Below are positions 1 to 36,821 of a stretch of DNA of 64,000 nt, piece by piece. The notes below the pieces were generated by a model. It saw only the letters and a list, made by a program, of their open reading frames with translations, was not told the origin of the DNA and did no database searches. This DNA comes from Amphiura filiformis (lineage: Eukaryota; Echinodermata; Ophiuroidea; Amphilepidida; Amphiuridae): NCBI RefSeq assembly GCF_039555335.1, contig NC_092636.1, positions 59,957,991 to 60,021,990 of the forward strand, read 5' to 3'. The translations under genes and the position numbers were made by a program. Positions within the stretch are counted from its first letter, which is position 1. Every line of letters starts with the position of its first letter.

Positions 1-3000
1 TTCCAGATGATTCCACCTCTATATGATAAACTACGTTTCTTATAATCTGTCCTCGGTTGAGGGATCTTAACATTAAATTTACTCTGGCGAAAGTTGTAAT
101 GATTCTCTGGAATTGAAAATGTGAGTTAAGTACGGAGGTGACAAGTTATTCAAAATCTTATATGTTAAAACAGAACAATTGTACTGCTGCCGATTAGAAA
201 CTGGTTTCCAACCAAGTTGATCAAGAACTATATTACTAGATGTGTCCCATTTAGCATTACAAATTATACGTGCAGCCCTGTTTTGGATAATTTGTAGACG
301 TGTTTGCTACAGAAATACTACAATTTCCCCAAACAATGTTACAATATTCAAGATGAGGCAGAACAATTGAATTATAAACCATCTTCAAAATATCTTCAAT
401 GAGGAAATTAGATCTACATTTTTTTAGCATGAACATTCCTTTGAGAGCTTTTTTACGCACAGTATCAATTTGTTGGTTCCAAGACAAAGTATCATCAATA
501 ATAACACCAAGGTGTTTGCTCTCTTGCACCCTCTTAATATTAACACCATTTATATGAACATGGACATCTGCATTATTAATATCTTCTTTTACTGAATGTA
601 ACCTTTGTCTTGAGCCTATTAACATGAATTCTGTTTTGCCAGTGTTTAGACTAAGTTTATTACTTTGAAGCCATTTGTTGATGGTGTTAAGATCATTATT
701 TATACTGCTAAAAATATCATTAATTTCATTAGAAGAATAATATATTACAGTATCATCAGCATACATACTTACTTTACAATGTGTTACATAATTAGGAAGA
801 TCATTGATATAAATTAGAAAGGCAAGAGGGCCATCAATTGATCCTTGTGGCATGCCACATACTATTTCACATTGATCAGAGAGTACACCATCTACATAAG
901 TACATTGAGTGCAACCAGTAAGATAGCTTTCAAACCATTTAATACAATAATTACTTAAGCCATATATTTTCAATTTTTAAGAAAAATTTCATGATTTACT
1001 GTATCAAATGCTTTTTTAAAATCTAACATACAAAGTCCTACCATATTACCTTTGTCAATTTCATCATACCAGTCTTCAGTTATGTTAACAAGAGCAGCAC
1101 AGGTTGAATGAGATGGTCTGAACCCAGACTGGTTGATATTAATTAATCCATTAGTATTTAAATAGTTGTACAGTTGGTCAAACACTGCCCTTTCAGCTAT
1201 TTTTGAAATTACAACAAGTATGGAAATGGGCCTATAGTTACTGGGATCACTAGGGTCACCAGCCTTAAAAACAGGAATGACTTTAGCTCTTTTCCAGCAT
1301 GTTGGAAATTTACTTGTTGTGAAGGAGTGATTGATTAAATGAGTTATAATTGGTGTAATGATAGGTGCTGCCAATTTGAGCAGCTTTGAAGGAATATTGT
1401 CTAAACCAGTTGCTTTGTTATCAGATAATTTACAAAGTTGATTAAAACATAGTCATAAGTAACAGGAATAAAATCAAAAGTAGGTCCTTCAAAATTTTGG
1501 CTGTTTTCATGGTTATAGTTACAAAAATCATTATCACTAATATTATCTGCAAGTTGAGGACCAATTTTAGAAAAGAAATTATTTAGTTCATTAGCCTTTT
1601 CTTTTGGCTCTGTAAGCGAACCTTTTTCAGTCTTAATAAAAGAAATTTTTGTACCTTTACTTTTTGAAGGAATGACATGTTTCAAATGTTCCAAAGTCTT
1701 TTTGATATTATTTTTGTGTTCATTAAGACCTTGATTTAGGAATTTTCTCTTGTTATCTTTGATCATTTTGTTAGTTTCATTCCTAGCCTTGCGGTAGGTT
1801 TCCCAACAAGTGTGATTATTTCCTGATTTGATTGCAATAACTTTAAGTTTATCTCGCTTATGCATTGCATTTAAAACATCATCATTTAACCAAGGGCAGT
1901 TTTCTTTTCGTGTTCTACGCTTCTTATAAGGTGCATGCCTGTCAATTATACGAAGAAGTATTTTCTCAAATAACTCAGCACCTTTGTCAACATCACTGCT
2001 GTTTAAAACAACCTTCCAATCAGTATTTGCTAAATCATTCAAAAATATCTGTTCATTGAATTTTTTATAATTACGAGACTTTTTAAACTTGTGATTTTGC
2101 TTCTGTGCATGGTTATCATCTTTGCTATCAGTATTACTAGATTTAGTCTTACCCCAAATTGATGCATAAGTGAGTGAGTGGTCACTAATTCCAGTATGAA
2201 TAACACCTGATTTGCTTATCTTGTTAATATCAGAACAATATATTACATCAAGTAAAGTTTTACTATTTTTAGTTATTCTTGTTGGTTCAGATATAACTTG
2301 TTTAAGGTTGAAATTATCACAAATTTCTTTAAGTTTAATTGTATAACAGTGGGGTGTGGTTGTCAAGAGATCACAATTAAGATCACCCATAAGAATATAA
2401 TCCTTTCCTTCAGATTCAATGACCTGTAAAAGATTTTAATACAACAATGATTGGCTTCCTCTTCAATGGCATTATTTCTATTGTTAAGAGCTCAAGTTTA
2501 TCTGTATTTAGGTCATCTCTAATTTTATGGTTACATGCTTGATTTACATAAAAGGCTACACCTCCACGTCTATTGACATTTAAGAATTTTCTATCCTTTC
2601 TGTACAGGAAGTAATTATCAATATTTACATTGTTATCACTTATAACATCAGACAGAAATGTTTCAGTAAGTCCCAATACATCAATGGGATTATCGTTTAA
2701 AATGTTGTTAAGCTCATCAAAATTGTCAACTAAACTACAGATATTTAGTTGAGCAATAATTGTACCATTTGAATGCAAAACACTATAAGGATTATTAATC
2801 TCATGATTTACCAAATTTGTACATGTATCATCTGGTATTTGATTGTCAATAACATTAACATGACTACTTTTATCGTCATTTAATGAAGTTAAATTTACAG
2901 CACCATCATGATTATTCTCTACATTATCATTTCGAAATGAGCATTATTTCTTACAATTTTAGTTTCATTTACACTATCTTCATCATCAAAGTCATTAACA

Positions 3001-3191
3001 TTGTTTGCACCATTGACTTGAACATCTTGAGAATAATTTTCATTAACAATTTTCATAACAGAAGTACATGTACCAACTAAAACATCATTATTTACACTAT
3101 TTACTTCTGTGCATGGACTCTGTAAGCTTAAAATTAAAGTTACCTTTTCAAAGTATGTATTGAGCAGCGATGTAGCTTGCAACAGCATCAC
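1..3191 (-). pseudogene. LINE ORF2 remains: endonuclease plus reverse transcriptase, frameshifted
   Basis: The open pieces are 2416-2814, 1401-2390, 970-1374 and 257-973 (minus). The first has an endonuclease N-terminus with LNICSL and LGLTET. The second starts with MGDLNCDLL and carries the catalytic SDH at 2178-2186, followed by the linker to the RT. The third has NYRPIS, SGFRPSHST and LDFKKAFDTVNH, the early RT motifs. The fourth has GMPQGS and the catalytic YADD at 752-763. Family knowledge: such proteins nick target DNA and prime reverse transcription there. The order is correct but the frame is lost at least three times. A further open stretch at 2919-3191 is low-complexity, rich in N, V and D, and is probably the N-terminal lead-in. 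Confidence 0.85.
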
Positions 3192-3290
3192 AGCATCTTC
3201 ATTCAGCGTAGTGATTACACTCCTCCGGTCACCTGGCCACCCGGTGGGAAATTAAAGTCAGCTGCCTGTTAGGGTTAGGGTGGGCTGTAT
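1..3290 (-). mobile_element. Decayed non-LTR retrotransposon (CR1/L2/jockey group), 3' end beyond window
   Basis: A minus-strand LINE fills the left edge and stops about 90 bases before the first PI3-kinase coding exon. Reading leftward from about 3190 come a linker, an apurinic-type endonuclease, a connecting region and a reverse transcriptase. The last residues at positions 1-60 (PRTDYKKRSLSYRGG) are a typical C-terminal signature of this LINE group, so the 3' UTR should lie just outside the window. Breaks near 2400, 1390 and 970 make it inactive. The exact clade cannot be fixed by eye. Confidence 0.85.
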
Positions 3291-3375
3291 TCTGCAATTA
3301 CACACATACATACATATTTATAATTTTTTGTGTTGGTTTGTTTGTTTTTGATCAGGTTAAGATCCATCCATCACC
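3291..3375 (+). other. Presumed 5' UTR or end of an upstream intron of the PI3-kinase gene
   Basis: This short gap separates the LINE from the start codon. It holds a T/G-rich tract ending in ATCAG at about 3350-3356, which could be a splice acceptor for an untranslated first exon. The ATG at 3376 is preceded by CATCACC, a good translation-start context. No promoter is recognisable, so it may lie left of the LINE. Confidence 0.35.
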
Positions 3376-27583
<24,208 letters not shown>

Positions 27584-28616
27584 TGTTGGATGTGTCAAGA
27601 TGTCTATGTTCATGAGGATAATTCAGATCAAAGTTGGTGGTTCTTTAAAAAGTGTCCATGTATTCATGTCATCTTCCATGAGTAAGGTAATGTCAATGCA
27701 GCCAATTTAACGGAACTAAATTGCGCACAAACAGTATCATTAGGCTTTAGTTCAACTTTGTGCTGTGTTTGATATTGGCATGTTGGTAGAGAGAATGTTG
27801 ACATTTGAAACTTTATCTAAGGAATTAAAGTGCATTATTACAAGTAGGTATCAATATACAAAGAACATGTGTATCTATCCATAGAACTCTTCAGTTGTCT
27901 TATTGCGTGTTAGTTTCTTTCAAGAAATCGCTCTTTATTTACAAGGTGTCCCTGAAAGAACTGTACCTCCAAAAACCTTTACATTTTTGGGTATTTGAAT
28001 ACCCCAACCAAACATACTTTATGCAATTGCACAGTAAAACAGCTCACACATACTTTTTAAATGTTGAAAGTTGATTGTTTTGTTCTTGAATTATAAATTT
28101 TGTTACTCATTTTCAATTGGTTCCATGGATAAAAATTGTATTCAGTGATCTGTATCTGGAGTATCAAGCATGAAGTGTGTATTGCTCAATATATGGATTC
28201 TGTTTGACTCATTGGAATAGATTAAAAATGAGGTGTGATTTTGAGAGTAGTCAATTGTCAAAATTTAAAAAGTATGTGATAGTGGTTGTATTTCTCAAGA
28301 ACAAAAACTATTTAGTTCTGGTGGTTTTTTTGCTAGAATCAAAATACCCAAAAATGAAAGATCTGGTAGTACAGTTATTTCAGAGATGTTCAGTTCAGTT
28401 CAGTTCAGTTCAGTTTTATTTTCATCTCAACACACATACATATAAATAACATGATATAGAAAGAAACATTTTGATGTGTTACATAGGATGAGCAGCATGT
28501 GTAACAAGACTTATTATATATAGTTTAGTTTCATTACCAAGTTGCCCCTTCCTCTCCACCTGCAACAAAACTGGAAGTGGGTCCAAATAATGAGTATTAT
28601 GAAAAACCTCAACCCT
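27584..28616 (+). other. Presumed 3' UTR or intergenic sequence
   Basis: AT-rich; no coding sequence recognised. A (TTCAG)5 microsatellite lies at 28389-28415, followed by TTTTATTTTCATC, which resembles the end of a retroposon. I cannot place the polyadenylation site. Confidence 0.5.
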
Positions 28617-28630
28617 CTACCTCACCATTA

Positions 28631-28930
28631 AAGGGGAGTGGGTTAGCGTAACAGTTGTGTCCTGGCTTTGTACCACTGAGTTCCCAGGTTCAAGTCCGGT
28701 ATATATCTCAACTGGGATTTCTTCCCTAATATACTGATATATACCTTGTCTCCCGTATATTGAATGATAAATAGAGGTATTGGAAAATGGTCTGAATGAC
28801 CAATAAGCACCAATAAATCCAAACACCCAACCCAAGGTTCACACATGAAACTGATTTTGTCGAAAGCGTTTGTCAATCTTTTATTTTGTTTTTTCCTCAA
28901 GAAACCATAAATGAATTTCAAAATCAAATT
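28631..28930 (+). mobile_element. Possible tRNA-derived SINE
   Basis: GGTTCAAGTCC at 28687-28697 matches the RNA polymerase III B box, and GGGTTAGCGTAACAGTTG about 40 bases upstream is a passable A box, so 28631-28700 resembles a decayed tRNA. The following about 230 bases would be the SINE body. No clear tail or target duplication, hence low confidence. Folding as a real tRNA looks unlikely. Confidence 0.4.
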
Positions 28931-31900
28931 TTGAGATTGGCATGTGAGGTGGCAAAAGTCTAGCCCATGGATGAGTGTTTATGTGCTTATCATAGAGTGT
29001 GAAGTGTTTTTGCAGGAATTCTTGAAGCACACCCATGCATGTATTTGTGGACAAATATATCTTGATTTGGGAGTACACTGTTCACACATGTGTACACACC
29101 CCCTAGAAACATATACACAGGCATCCCACACACTGCTAGGGACATACTTTCAATGTGCTCTCATAATAGTAGTATACATGACATGATGAAAATTCAGTCT
29201 CAGTAAAGGTCACAATAAACGACTCTTCCAACTCATTTGAAAAATGTTCTAGGAAATAATGGAAAACTTCGGTAGATTCTGTATTAATAGCAAGAATATT
29301 ATTTGGTATGATGTCAATACAGAATTTGTTATTTTTCTCTTGATTTAAACTATTATTTTTTCACAGATATATATTATATTGCATGTTGCATTTTCACTTA
29401 AAACTAATTTATCTTTTTCAGAATTTCATTGCATGTATCATATTTTTCTACTTTGCATATTGATTTGTATATTTACATAAGAACCATAAGTTTCTTTGTA
29501 CTACTTTCAATAAGCATTTTGTTGTCATTGTTATCAAAAGATGAGTATTTTTTCTATTGTAATTACTACTATGCACTTTCTACTTTATTTTGATATATGT
29601 TACTTATTCATGCATGACCTTTGACCTAACATCTATTATATGTAGAGGTAAATAGAGCTAATGTTGTACACAGTGTATGTGGCACTTGATGTTTGTATGT
29701 TGAGGTGATAAACAGGGTTATGATCCAACACAAGTAAATGAGGGTCTGACCCCACCACGTGTAAATGAGTGATGGAAAGAGATCCAAAGAGTAACAACTC
29801 AAAATTATCCCATGTGTAATGCTATGGTAAATCCACCATTTTTGGTTTGGTCACTCATGGAGAGCAAATAGTATACCTCGGGTATTTATCGGCTAAAACC
29901 AGAAATGGCCGTCTTTAAGCTTGAGCGTTACAAGAGTTTGCGCAGGTGTTTTTGGCACAATGCGGTACACACACAATGCAAACAATCCCTATGCGTGTGT
30001 CCATACATGCTATCTAACAGCAAGCTGGATTGGTTGAGAGTAGGTGATAAATGTTAATGCTTTACTGCTCAAAGCTGTGATCAGCATAGAAAGAAAAAGA
30101 GAATCACATTTTCAAGAATGTTACATCATATTTTGTATTATTATTTTTGATGAAATACAATCACCAATGTTCTGGTATTTATAAATGTGTTCATTAATAT
30201 AATTGAAGGCATTGTCATTGTTTTTTGCTGTGGGCAAAAACAATTGACCATGCCTTACATTCTTAATAGTGAACTCCTAAATAAATTCTATAAATAATAT
30301 TGAATTGTCAACTATAAGATCCAACAAATATACAGTAGACATTGGAAATACCTGAAAGTAAATTATTTTGCCCTCCATGAGTGACGCACAAATATGGTCT
30401 CCAGTCTAACGCCTTTGGCAAAATACTGTATGTTATGTTAGGTGGTATGCAGGTAAATAATTTTATGTTTTGTGGTAAAACATTGCAACTTTTATTAAAA
30501 CTGTTTGTATTCAAGGACATCTATTGTAGTCTTTTCAAAGCATGAGTATTGTTTGAAAGCAAAACATTTGACATTATTTAAATATTCTATTATTTTAGAT
30601 TATTCATACATTTATCTGAATTATTTAAATAATGTCATGTACATAGATAAACAATATTGTATTAGTTACAGTGTTTTACCAAGAAACAAGATATTCAAAT
30701 TTGAATTCAGTGTATTTTTGGCAAAACTCAACAAATGTGCTTGTATCTTCAAATTAATCATGCCACTATACTTCATATTAATTTGTTTGAAGAAAAGCAC
30801 AAATTACCCTGCATATTAATATATTAATTACAATAAAATTATTTCAAATATACAAAAAATTAATTATTGTTAACTTAAAGGCTAAATTTCTCAAAATGGC
30901 AATTTTGAGTTACAGTGTTTGCCAAAAATAGGGCTGTCTGGCAACCAGATTATTTGATCAAATCTTCTTTAATTCATGTAGGGTATGGTGGTACGTTTTT
31001 TCCTACATAAAAGTGGCTCATATAGTTGTCTTGGACACTAACTTGGGCATGATCTGCAAATTATAGTTATGTAGCACTGTATAGTTACTGCAAAGGCAAT
31101 ATGTATAAAAACCTTACATGAATCTGAACCTTAAAGTCATCTTGTAACATGATTTTGAATTCCATGATTTATTGGACCAACCAAAGTAAAACTATGTGTT
31201 TGTGATTTTTAACATGTGTATGCATTGTGTTGTTTAGTTTGAATGTGCTTAAGTATTTTGTATTGTTAAAATTTAATAAGGCTTAGCAAAAGAGAAAGGT
31301 TTGTTTCAAAGCCCCGCACATGCAACTCTGTGAAACCTGGATTTTTGAGTCATGCTACATGATCAACCCATTTTGGGCCCTTTTTTTAGTTGTCACAAAA
31401 ATCTGGAAAAAAATGAGGTAGAAATGCAATGAAAAACAAAAATCCAGCATAACGCAACAGCCTCCCTCCCTAACAATAAAAATAAAAACCAAAACATTTG
31501 CATGTCCCTCCTGCTATGTGCCTTTGAGACAAACCTCTTTTTTTCTTCTTTTTTTTTGTCTTACATGATTAAATTTGTGTTATTTGCGATATGTAGTGCA
31601 AAGTCGGTATTTGTAACATATGATTTTTGGGAACATACCATAATAATGACCAAAAACTTATATGGCTTTCATAGATCTTAGAACCGATTTCTTCTATGCA
31701 GGGCTCAAACCAGTCACAGTTCATTATGATTAAGGTTGTCAGTGGTAGGAATTTCATCATGTATCTCTTGATATAGAAGTTCTGAGCATGCGCAGCTAAA
31801 ATTGGAAAACTTCCTTATTGATTTTGAGATATGGCAGAAGGATGTGTACAACTTTTATATTCATCAACTTGAAAATTAGGTCTCATACACCTTTAGTAAG

Positions 31901-32046
31901 TTCAATTTTAATGAAATTTTTAGCATATTGTAAAATGAAGAATGGTATTGAATGAGGAAGATAAACAAATAATTTTGCTTGACCAAATTCTTTTGTTTTG
32001 TTTGCAATACAAATGTATGCTTGTTTTGATTTTGTTTTGCAATTAA
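28931..32046 (+). other. Gene-poor interval
   Basis: AT-rich sequence. I see only a hairpin at 30569-30637 (TGACATTATTTAAAT and its perfect inverse) and a weak inverted pair at about 31284-31310 and 31515-31548 (GGTTTGTTTCAAAG / CTTTGAGACAAACC) that may bound a small MITE. AATAAA motifs occur, for example at 29214-29219. No gene recognised. Confidence 0.5.
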
Positions 32047-32049
32047 CAA

Positions 32050-32226
32050 TTGGCTATTCCAGATGAAATCCATACACCCCTATGGAAGACATGACCTTAA
32101 TCTCTGTGGGTAGATTTTAAATGGAGCCACCCATTTGCAACCCCATTTAAAATTCACACTCCCTGTGTGGAAGATTAAAGTCATGTCTTCCATAGGGGGT
32201 GTATGGATTTCAACTGGAATAGCCCA
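32050..32226. mobile_element. GGCTATTCC-family MITE, copy I
   Basis: TGGCTATTCCAGATGAAATC at the left, GATTTCAACTGGAATAGCCC at the right, with ACACCCCTATGGAAGACATG and its inverse inside. Nearly full length and well preserved. The only copy outside the PI3-kinase introns. Confidence 0.85.
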
Positions 32227-34836
32227 ATATTTGTCTAGTCATTTGACCATAAACAAAATAGCTGAGGCTTGTGCAAATAACATTGACATCAATTTGGTTT
32301 TTGGTATCTAGTCAAAATATGTATTTTAATTAAAAGGGGAATTGTGCACTATCAATTGAAATTGTTGATTTGTAATTTAAATACATGTATTGGCCTTCAC
32401 CTACAATATGCACTCATTTGATTCCTTGACTCGTACATGCTTCATCAAATGATTAATATCCATCAGTTTTGATTAAGCCTGTTGCCAGGATTTCAGTTGT
32501 GGGAGATGCAACTATAAAAAGTGGACCTTTACTATTTTTTCTTGATAAGGTTTGCCTCATAAAAGAATGAGTGGTGATAAGTTGATGAGCAAAAAGAAAG
32601 AAGTTTGCTGTCTAATCAGAGTCAGCATTCCTGGTACAAGAGTCAGCATGCCAGCTTTAAATAAAATGAACAAATAGGCCTAAACATAATCATGACAAAA
32701 AGAAAATCGCCATCAAACATTTCCAGAGATTCAATTTCTTCAAAAGATTGCCCTATAAAAGTGGATCTTTTGTGGAAGGGTGGGGGGGGTTGATGATGAT
32801 TGAATAGCCTGCTTTTTCCAAATGTATCACTGGAAACCAATGGGTACCAACCATTTGGAAACAATCTGTGTTAATCTGTCAAGAATATTGAGGTATGATC
32901 AAGAGAGGTGTTCAGTTTCTTCTGCAATAGGAAAATAATATCTCAAAAAGCATGATTTAATACAATTTTGATGTATGCTTGATTGACAAATGACTCGCAT
33001 TGGTCGATCCTGTTACTATATTAGTATGTCGGGTATGGGTAGATAAGGGGAAGGAGTATATAATTGCAGCATTTCTAAACTTCTGAGCCCTGCATTTGTC
33101 ATTTCCAGGTAGTCTAAACCATGGTCTTTCATGTAGTGTAATTCATATGAGTACCAACATTTGTAGGAACGTATGAGGATTTGTACATGTTTGTATACTT
33201 CAAAGCAATTACTTGTTATAAGGGCATGTTTGATCAGTAACAAAAAGGCAGGCTTCACAACATTGCTAAATTATGCAGCATTGCATAGGTGCAATTAGAA
33301 TTGCTTGCAGAGAAGAACTACACTTTGTACTGATCATAGTATAGAGGTGATATCTGGTATTGGGACAATATCACAAGATTTAACTTGCACTACTCATTTG
33401 GTAGCAAAAGTAATAATAATTTACACAAAATGTAGAGGGGGTGGGCCAAATTGTTGAGATTGTTCTATCTGCAAGCACAAATGTGTATCTACAAGCAAAC
33501 ATAAGATCTTGTTTATTAGTGTATCTTGTGTGGAAGAAGAATTTGGAGTATTGTATTTGATAAAGATCACCATGCTAGTTTATGGGAATCTCGTAAATAT
33601 ATCAATACTAGTACCATACCAGATAGTTCACCTCTACTACTGAAGCCCTAATCTTGTATCAACTTTTCTATGTTTGTATATTAATTGTATATAAAATGTA
33701 TATAAGATTGTTATAGTTAAATCATTACTGTACGTCCCAGTTAATGAACTTTTCTAATGACCTATTCTAAAAAGATTGTGCAGCCCGTAATATGTGGAGA
33801 CTTCAGAATCCAGGGTCTATAAAGGAGACTCATTCAGAGGCATGACCAAATGATCTTAGGAATAGCCCAAGGTCAGAGGTACTATGGGCTATACCAAGAA
33901 AGTTAGATGAATTTGTAAAAAAGAGACTTTGATATTAAATATATATTATAGTGTGCCCATATGGAAAATGAGATGACTAGATCTTCATTTCAAGAGTTTA
34001 GTTGAACAAATAATCATGAATAGTGTATTTTCAAACAACTGTAAAAACACCTGACATCATTATACTGTAATTGTGTTTTTTCTAACAAATTTGTCATATA
34101 TTTGTCTAGAGTATTGAAGATGAGTTATGTTAAATGTGGCAGGCAATGTTTGTATTTATTAATACTGTGTACTTTACTGTAAAACTCCCTAATTATTCTG
34201 CAATAAAATTTTCTGCTTATTTTTGAACTGCAAATGTTTCACCCTATCAATTATGTGATGGAAAGAAAAATCAAATGTACTTAAAAATCTATTTAAAATT
34301 GTATTTTAGCTACATCTTCACTGGTCCTAGTCTCTATATATAGGTTATATTGAAAACTTGTGTGGTTTCTAGCCGCACATCAACACAGTTATATGTCTTC
34401 AGGGTTGACGAAAGTTTTCAGTTCATTTTATGTGCACAAAACTTGAAAATGTAATAAAATTGCTGAAATTCCACCCAAGTTGTAACTTGTCAAGAACATT
34501 ATGTGAGAGGACATGAAGTTGATTTTTGTCTAAAACTACTATTTTCATTGCATGATGTCCGAAAATAATCTTGTTTGGGTTGGATTTTTATGGGGTGGGG
34601 GTGAAGGTCCAGAGTCATAAAATTCTTTTCGAAATTCCATCTGCCTCACTTTGTAATAAAAAATGTAAGAATAGATCATTCCACAATATGCTGTGGACTG
34701 CAGTGCCCCTAGCATCACACCTGTAAAGTCTGTCCAGTATGTGGAACATGCCATACAGCAAAGACATGGGTCATACTCAAATGGGGCAAAGGGCCAACTT
34801 ATGGTAGAACATACTTGATTGTTCGAGATCACTTAA
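32227..34836 (+). other. Gene-poor interval
   Basis: AT-rich sequence without recognisable genes or clear repeats. Open frames of up to 95 codons occur on the minus strand near 34545-34832 but have no supporting features. Confidence 0.5.
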
Positions 34837-34843
34837 GATTTCA

Positions 34844-35322
34844 CACCACCAAATAGTATTATACGGTTGTGCGCCCTGAATGCATTTCTCAGTAAAACCC
34901 ATAGATGGCCTAAAGTAAGCATCAAAATGAGCAGAAATTTGCATAACTTTGCTAATTAGCCAAAGTTACTTTGGCTAATTTTGGATTAGTCATGGTTAGT
35001 AATATCAAATCTTGCAAGTGTACCACAGATGGGAGAGATCAGGTATTTTTTGATGACTTTAAGCAGTCTTTTCTATACAGAAACACTGGCATGATTTTGC
35101 AGGTAAATTAGGTGATTCCCAGACGACATAGACTTCGAGGGCCAGTCGTAAATAATAATGACGGTCAACCTATATTTTTTCCCAGTCGGAGGGATCAGGC
35201 TAGGGCTAATTTCTGCATCATAGCTGTCACTAAGAACTGAGTCGCTCTTGGAAGAATAAATGATGTTTTCTTGAGGCAAATTTAGTACATAGCTCTATGG
35301 GGATTTATTTGGTGGTGTGGTA
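34844..35322. mobile_element. Possible MITE with ends CACACCACCAAATA
   Basis: CACACCACCAAATA near 34844 and TATTTGGTGGTGTG at 35309-35322 are perfect inverses 480 bases apart. CCCATAGATGG and CTCTATGGGG inside pair weakly. Non-coding. Target duplication not evident. Confidence 0.5.
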
Positions 35323-36254
35323 TTTGCATGGACCATGATTTTGGACAGAGGTGTTTGAGATAACAAAAATAAATTAATGGGGTCATGTTCTACATAATAT
35401 AAGTTTTTTTTGTCAACTTGACCAGCAATGTCTCCAATGAAGGTCGTTTTCTTGTGACTACTTATATTTTATGCTGAGAGTAAAATGTCATAACTCATTA
35501 CCCCTAGCTAAATGTTGACATCGACCAGACAGGATGAATTTGCCAGGCAGAAGGTTATGGAATGTCATAAAAATGATTGCACAATCAAGATACCTCCATA
35601 ACCCAATGTTATAGTAGTTTTGTGACCTACACACAGTTCCCTATACTGAGATGAAGGTTATTCATACATGTTTGTGTATGCAATAATATAGTTAATACTG
35701 CTTAAATCAGATTTTATTTTTACATCCCTTTTCCCCCTTTGTCAAGCCATGTAACACCAAAATTAACACTTGATAATATTTTACAAGTTGACCTTTATTG
35801 TATTTTTGAGATCTACTGATGTGACAAATTATGTGAAAGTAATGAAATACATAATTTCATAAACCACAATTTCTGTAAAATTATATTATTTATGATAGAT
35901 GAACTAAAAATAAAATGAGTTTATACAAACATGCAAAGCAATTATGTGTGATTGGTTTTGATTTGTGTAGCAACTGGAAGAGTTCAACTTGCTCAAATGA
36001 AAGAAAAATATGTTCCCCCACAAACAACCCACTCAACCACGCCCGTAATTATTGCAAGGACAAGGACATTACAAACACGTATAGCATTGCGTATTTTATA
36101 TCCATTGCCAATAAATAAGCATTTTGTGTTGCTTGGTTGTGTTTCTGATCAATTTGAATAAACGAGGTTTGACACCGCCGTATCCGTGGACGTATGTTTT
36201 TTGTGCAATTTAATAAACCAAAAAACGTTTCAAAACGTAAAAAGGGACAAAGTT

Positions 36255-36352
36255 TTAAAAATCTCTTCTGTGTAGGGTTTAAGGACTCTGATATAAACAA
36301 CGTTTGCACGGTATTTTGTGTGGGACATGAGAGTGCATCAAACGAATTTTAT
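36255..36352 (+). mobile_element. Fragment of the 18100-18734 foldback family
   Basis: GGTTTAAGGACTCTGATA, GTTTGCACGGTATTTT and GAGAGTGCATCAAACGAATT follow the same order and spacing as the left arm at about 18100-18180. The rest of the element is missing. Confidence 0.6.
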
Positions 36353-36481
36353 CCTTTAGTTGATAAGAATTCTGCAAGCTCATTGGTCAAACACCACCTG
36401 GATAACAATTTGTATTACCTGCGTGCTCTTCATTAATATACAGGCAGGTAATATTTTCCGTGGTAGTATGAACGAACCTTA

Positions 36482-36708
36482 AAGGTTCGTTCATACTACC
36501 ACCGCATTTGCGATGCGTTGCTTTGCGATGCGGTGCGATGCCGCACTGCATCGTACTGCAAACTACTGCATTGCGATATCGCAATAAAGTTAAATACATT
36601 TTAACTTGGAAATGCGACGAGTTGCGTTGAGTTGCGGCAAAAAATAATCGATATATCGGCATCGCAAAGTAACGCATCGCAAATGCGGTGGTAGTATGAA
36701 CGAACCTT
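36482..36708. mobile_element. AAGGTTCG-family MITE, copy 2
   Basis: AAGGTTCGTTCATACTACC at the left and GGTAGTATGAACGAACCTT at the right are perfect inverses. GCGATGCG-type repeats and an ATCGATATATCGG segment lie inside, as in copy 1 at 19536. A solitary third end (TGGTAGTATGAACGAACCTT, 36461-36480) abuts it head to head. Confidence 0.85.
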
Positions 36709-36710
36709 AA

Positions 36711-36818
36711 TGCTGGTTTCATACTTTCCTGCCGCTTGCAGCTTTGTCGCCCTGAAGATGATTTTGCTTCACTGCGCAGTAGCACCAGAAACGCTAGCGA
36801 TGGCCAGCGGCAAGCCGA
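36711..36818. mobile_element. Truncated TGCTGGTTTCATAC-family MITE
   Basis: It starts TGCTGGTTTCATACTTTCC, then TGCCGCTTGCAGC, and runs to AGCGGCAAGC, where the LINE begins. The missing end can be seen in the related element at 43679-43821. Confidence 0.65.
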
Positions 36819-36821
36819 TAT

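Noticed and set aside
28631-28700. A genuine tRNA gene
   Set aside because: I could not form convincing acceptor and anticodon stems; only the promoter boxes fit, so I treat it as a possible SINE.
34545-34832. A 95-codon minus-strand frame rich in Cys and Tyr
   Set aside because: No domain pattern, no splice or neighbour context; likely chance.
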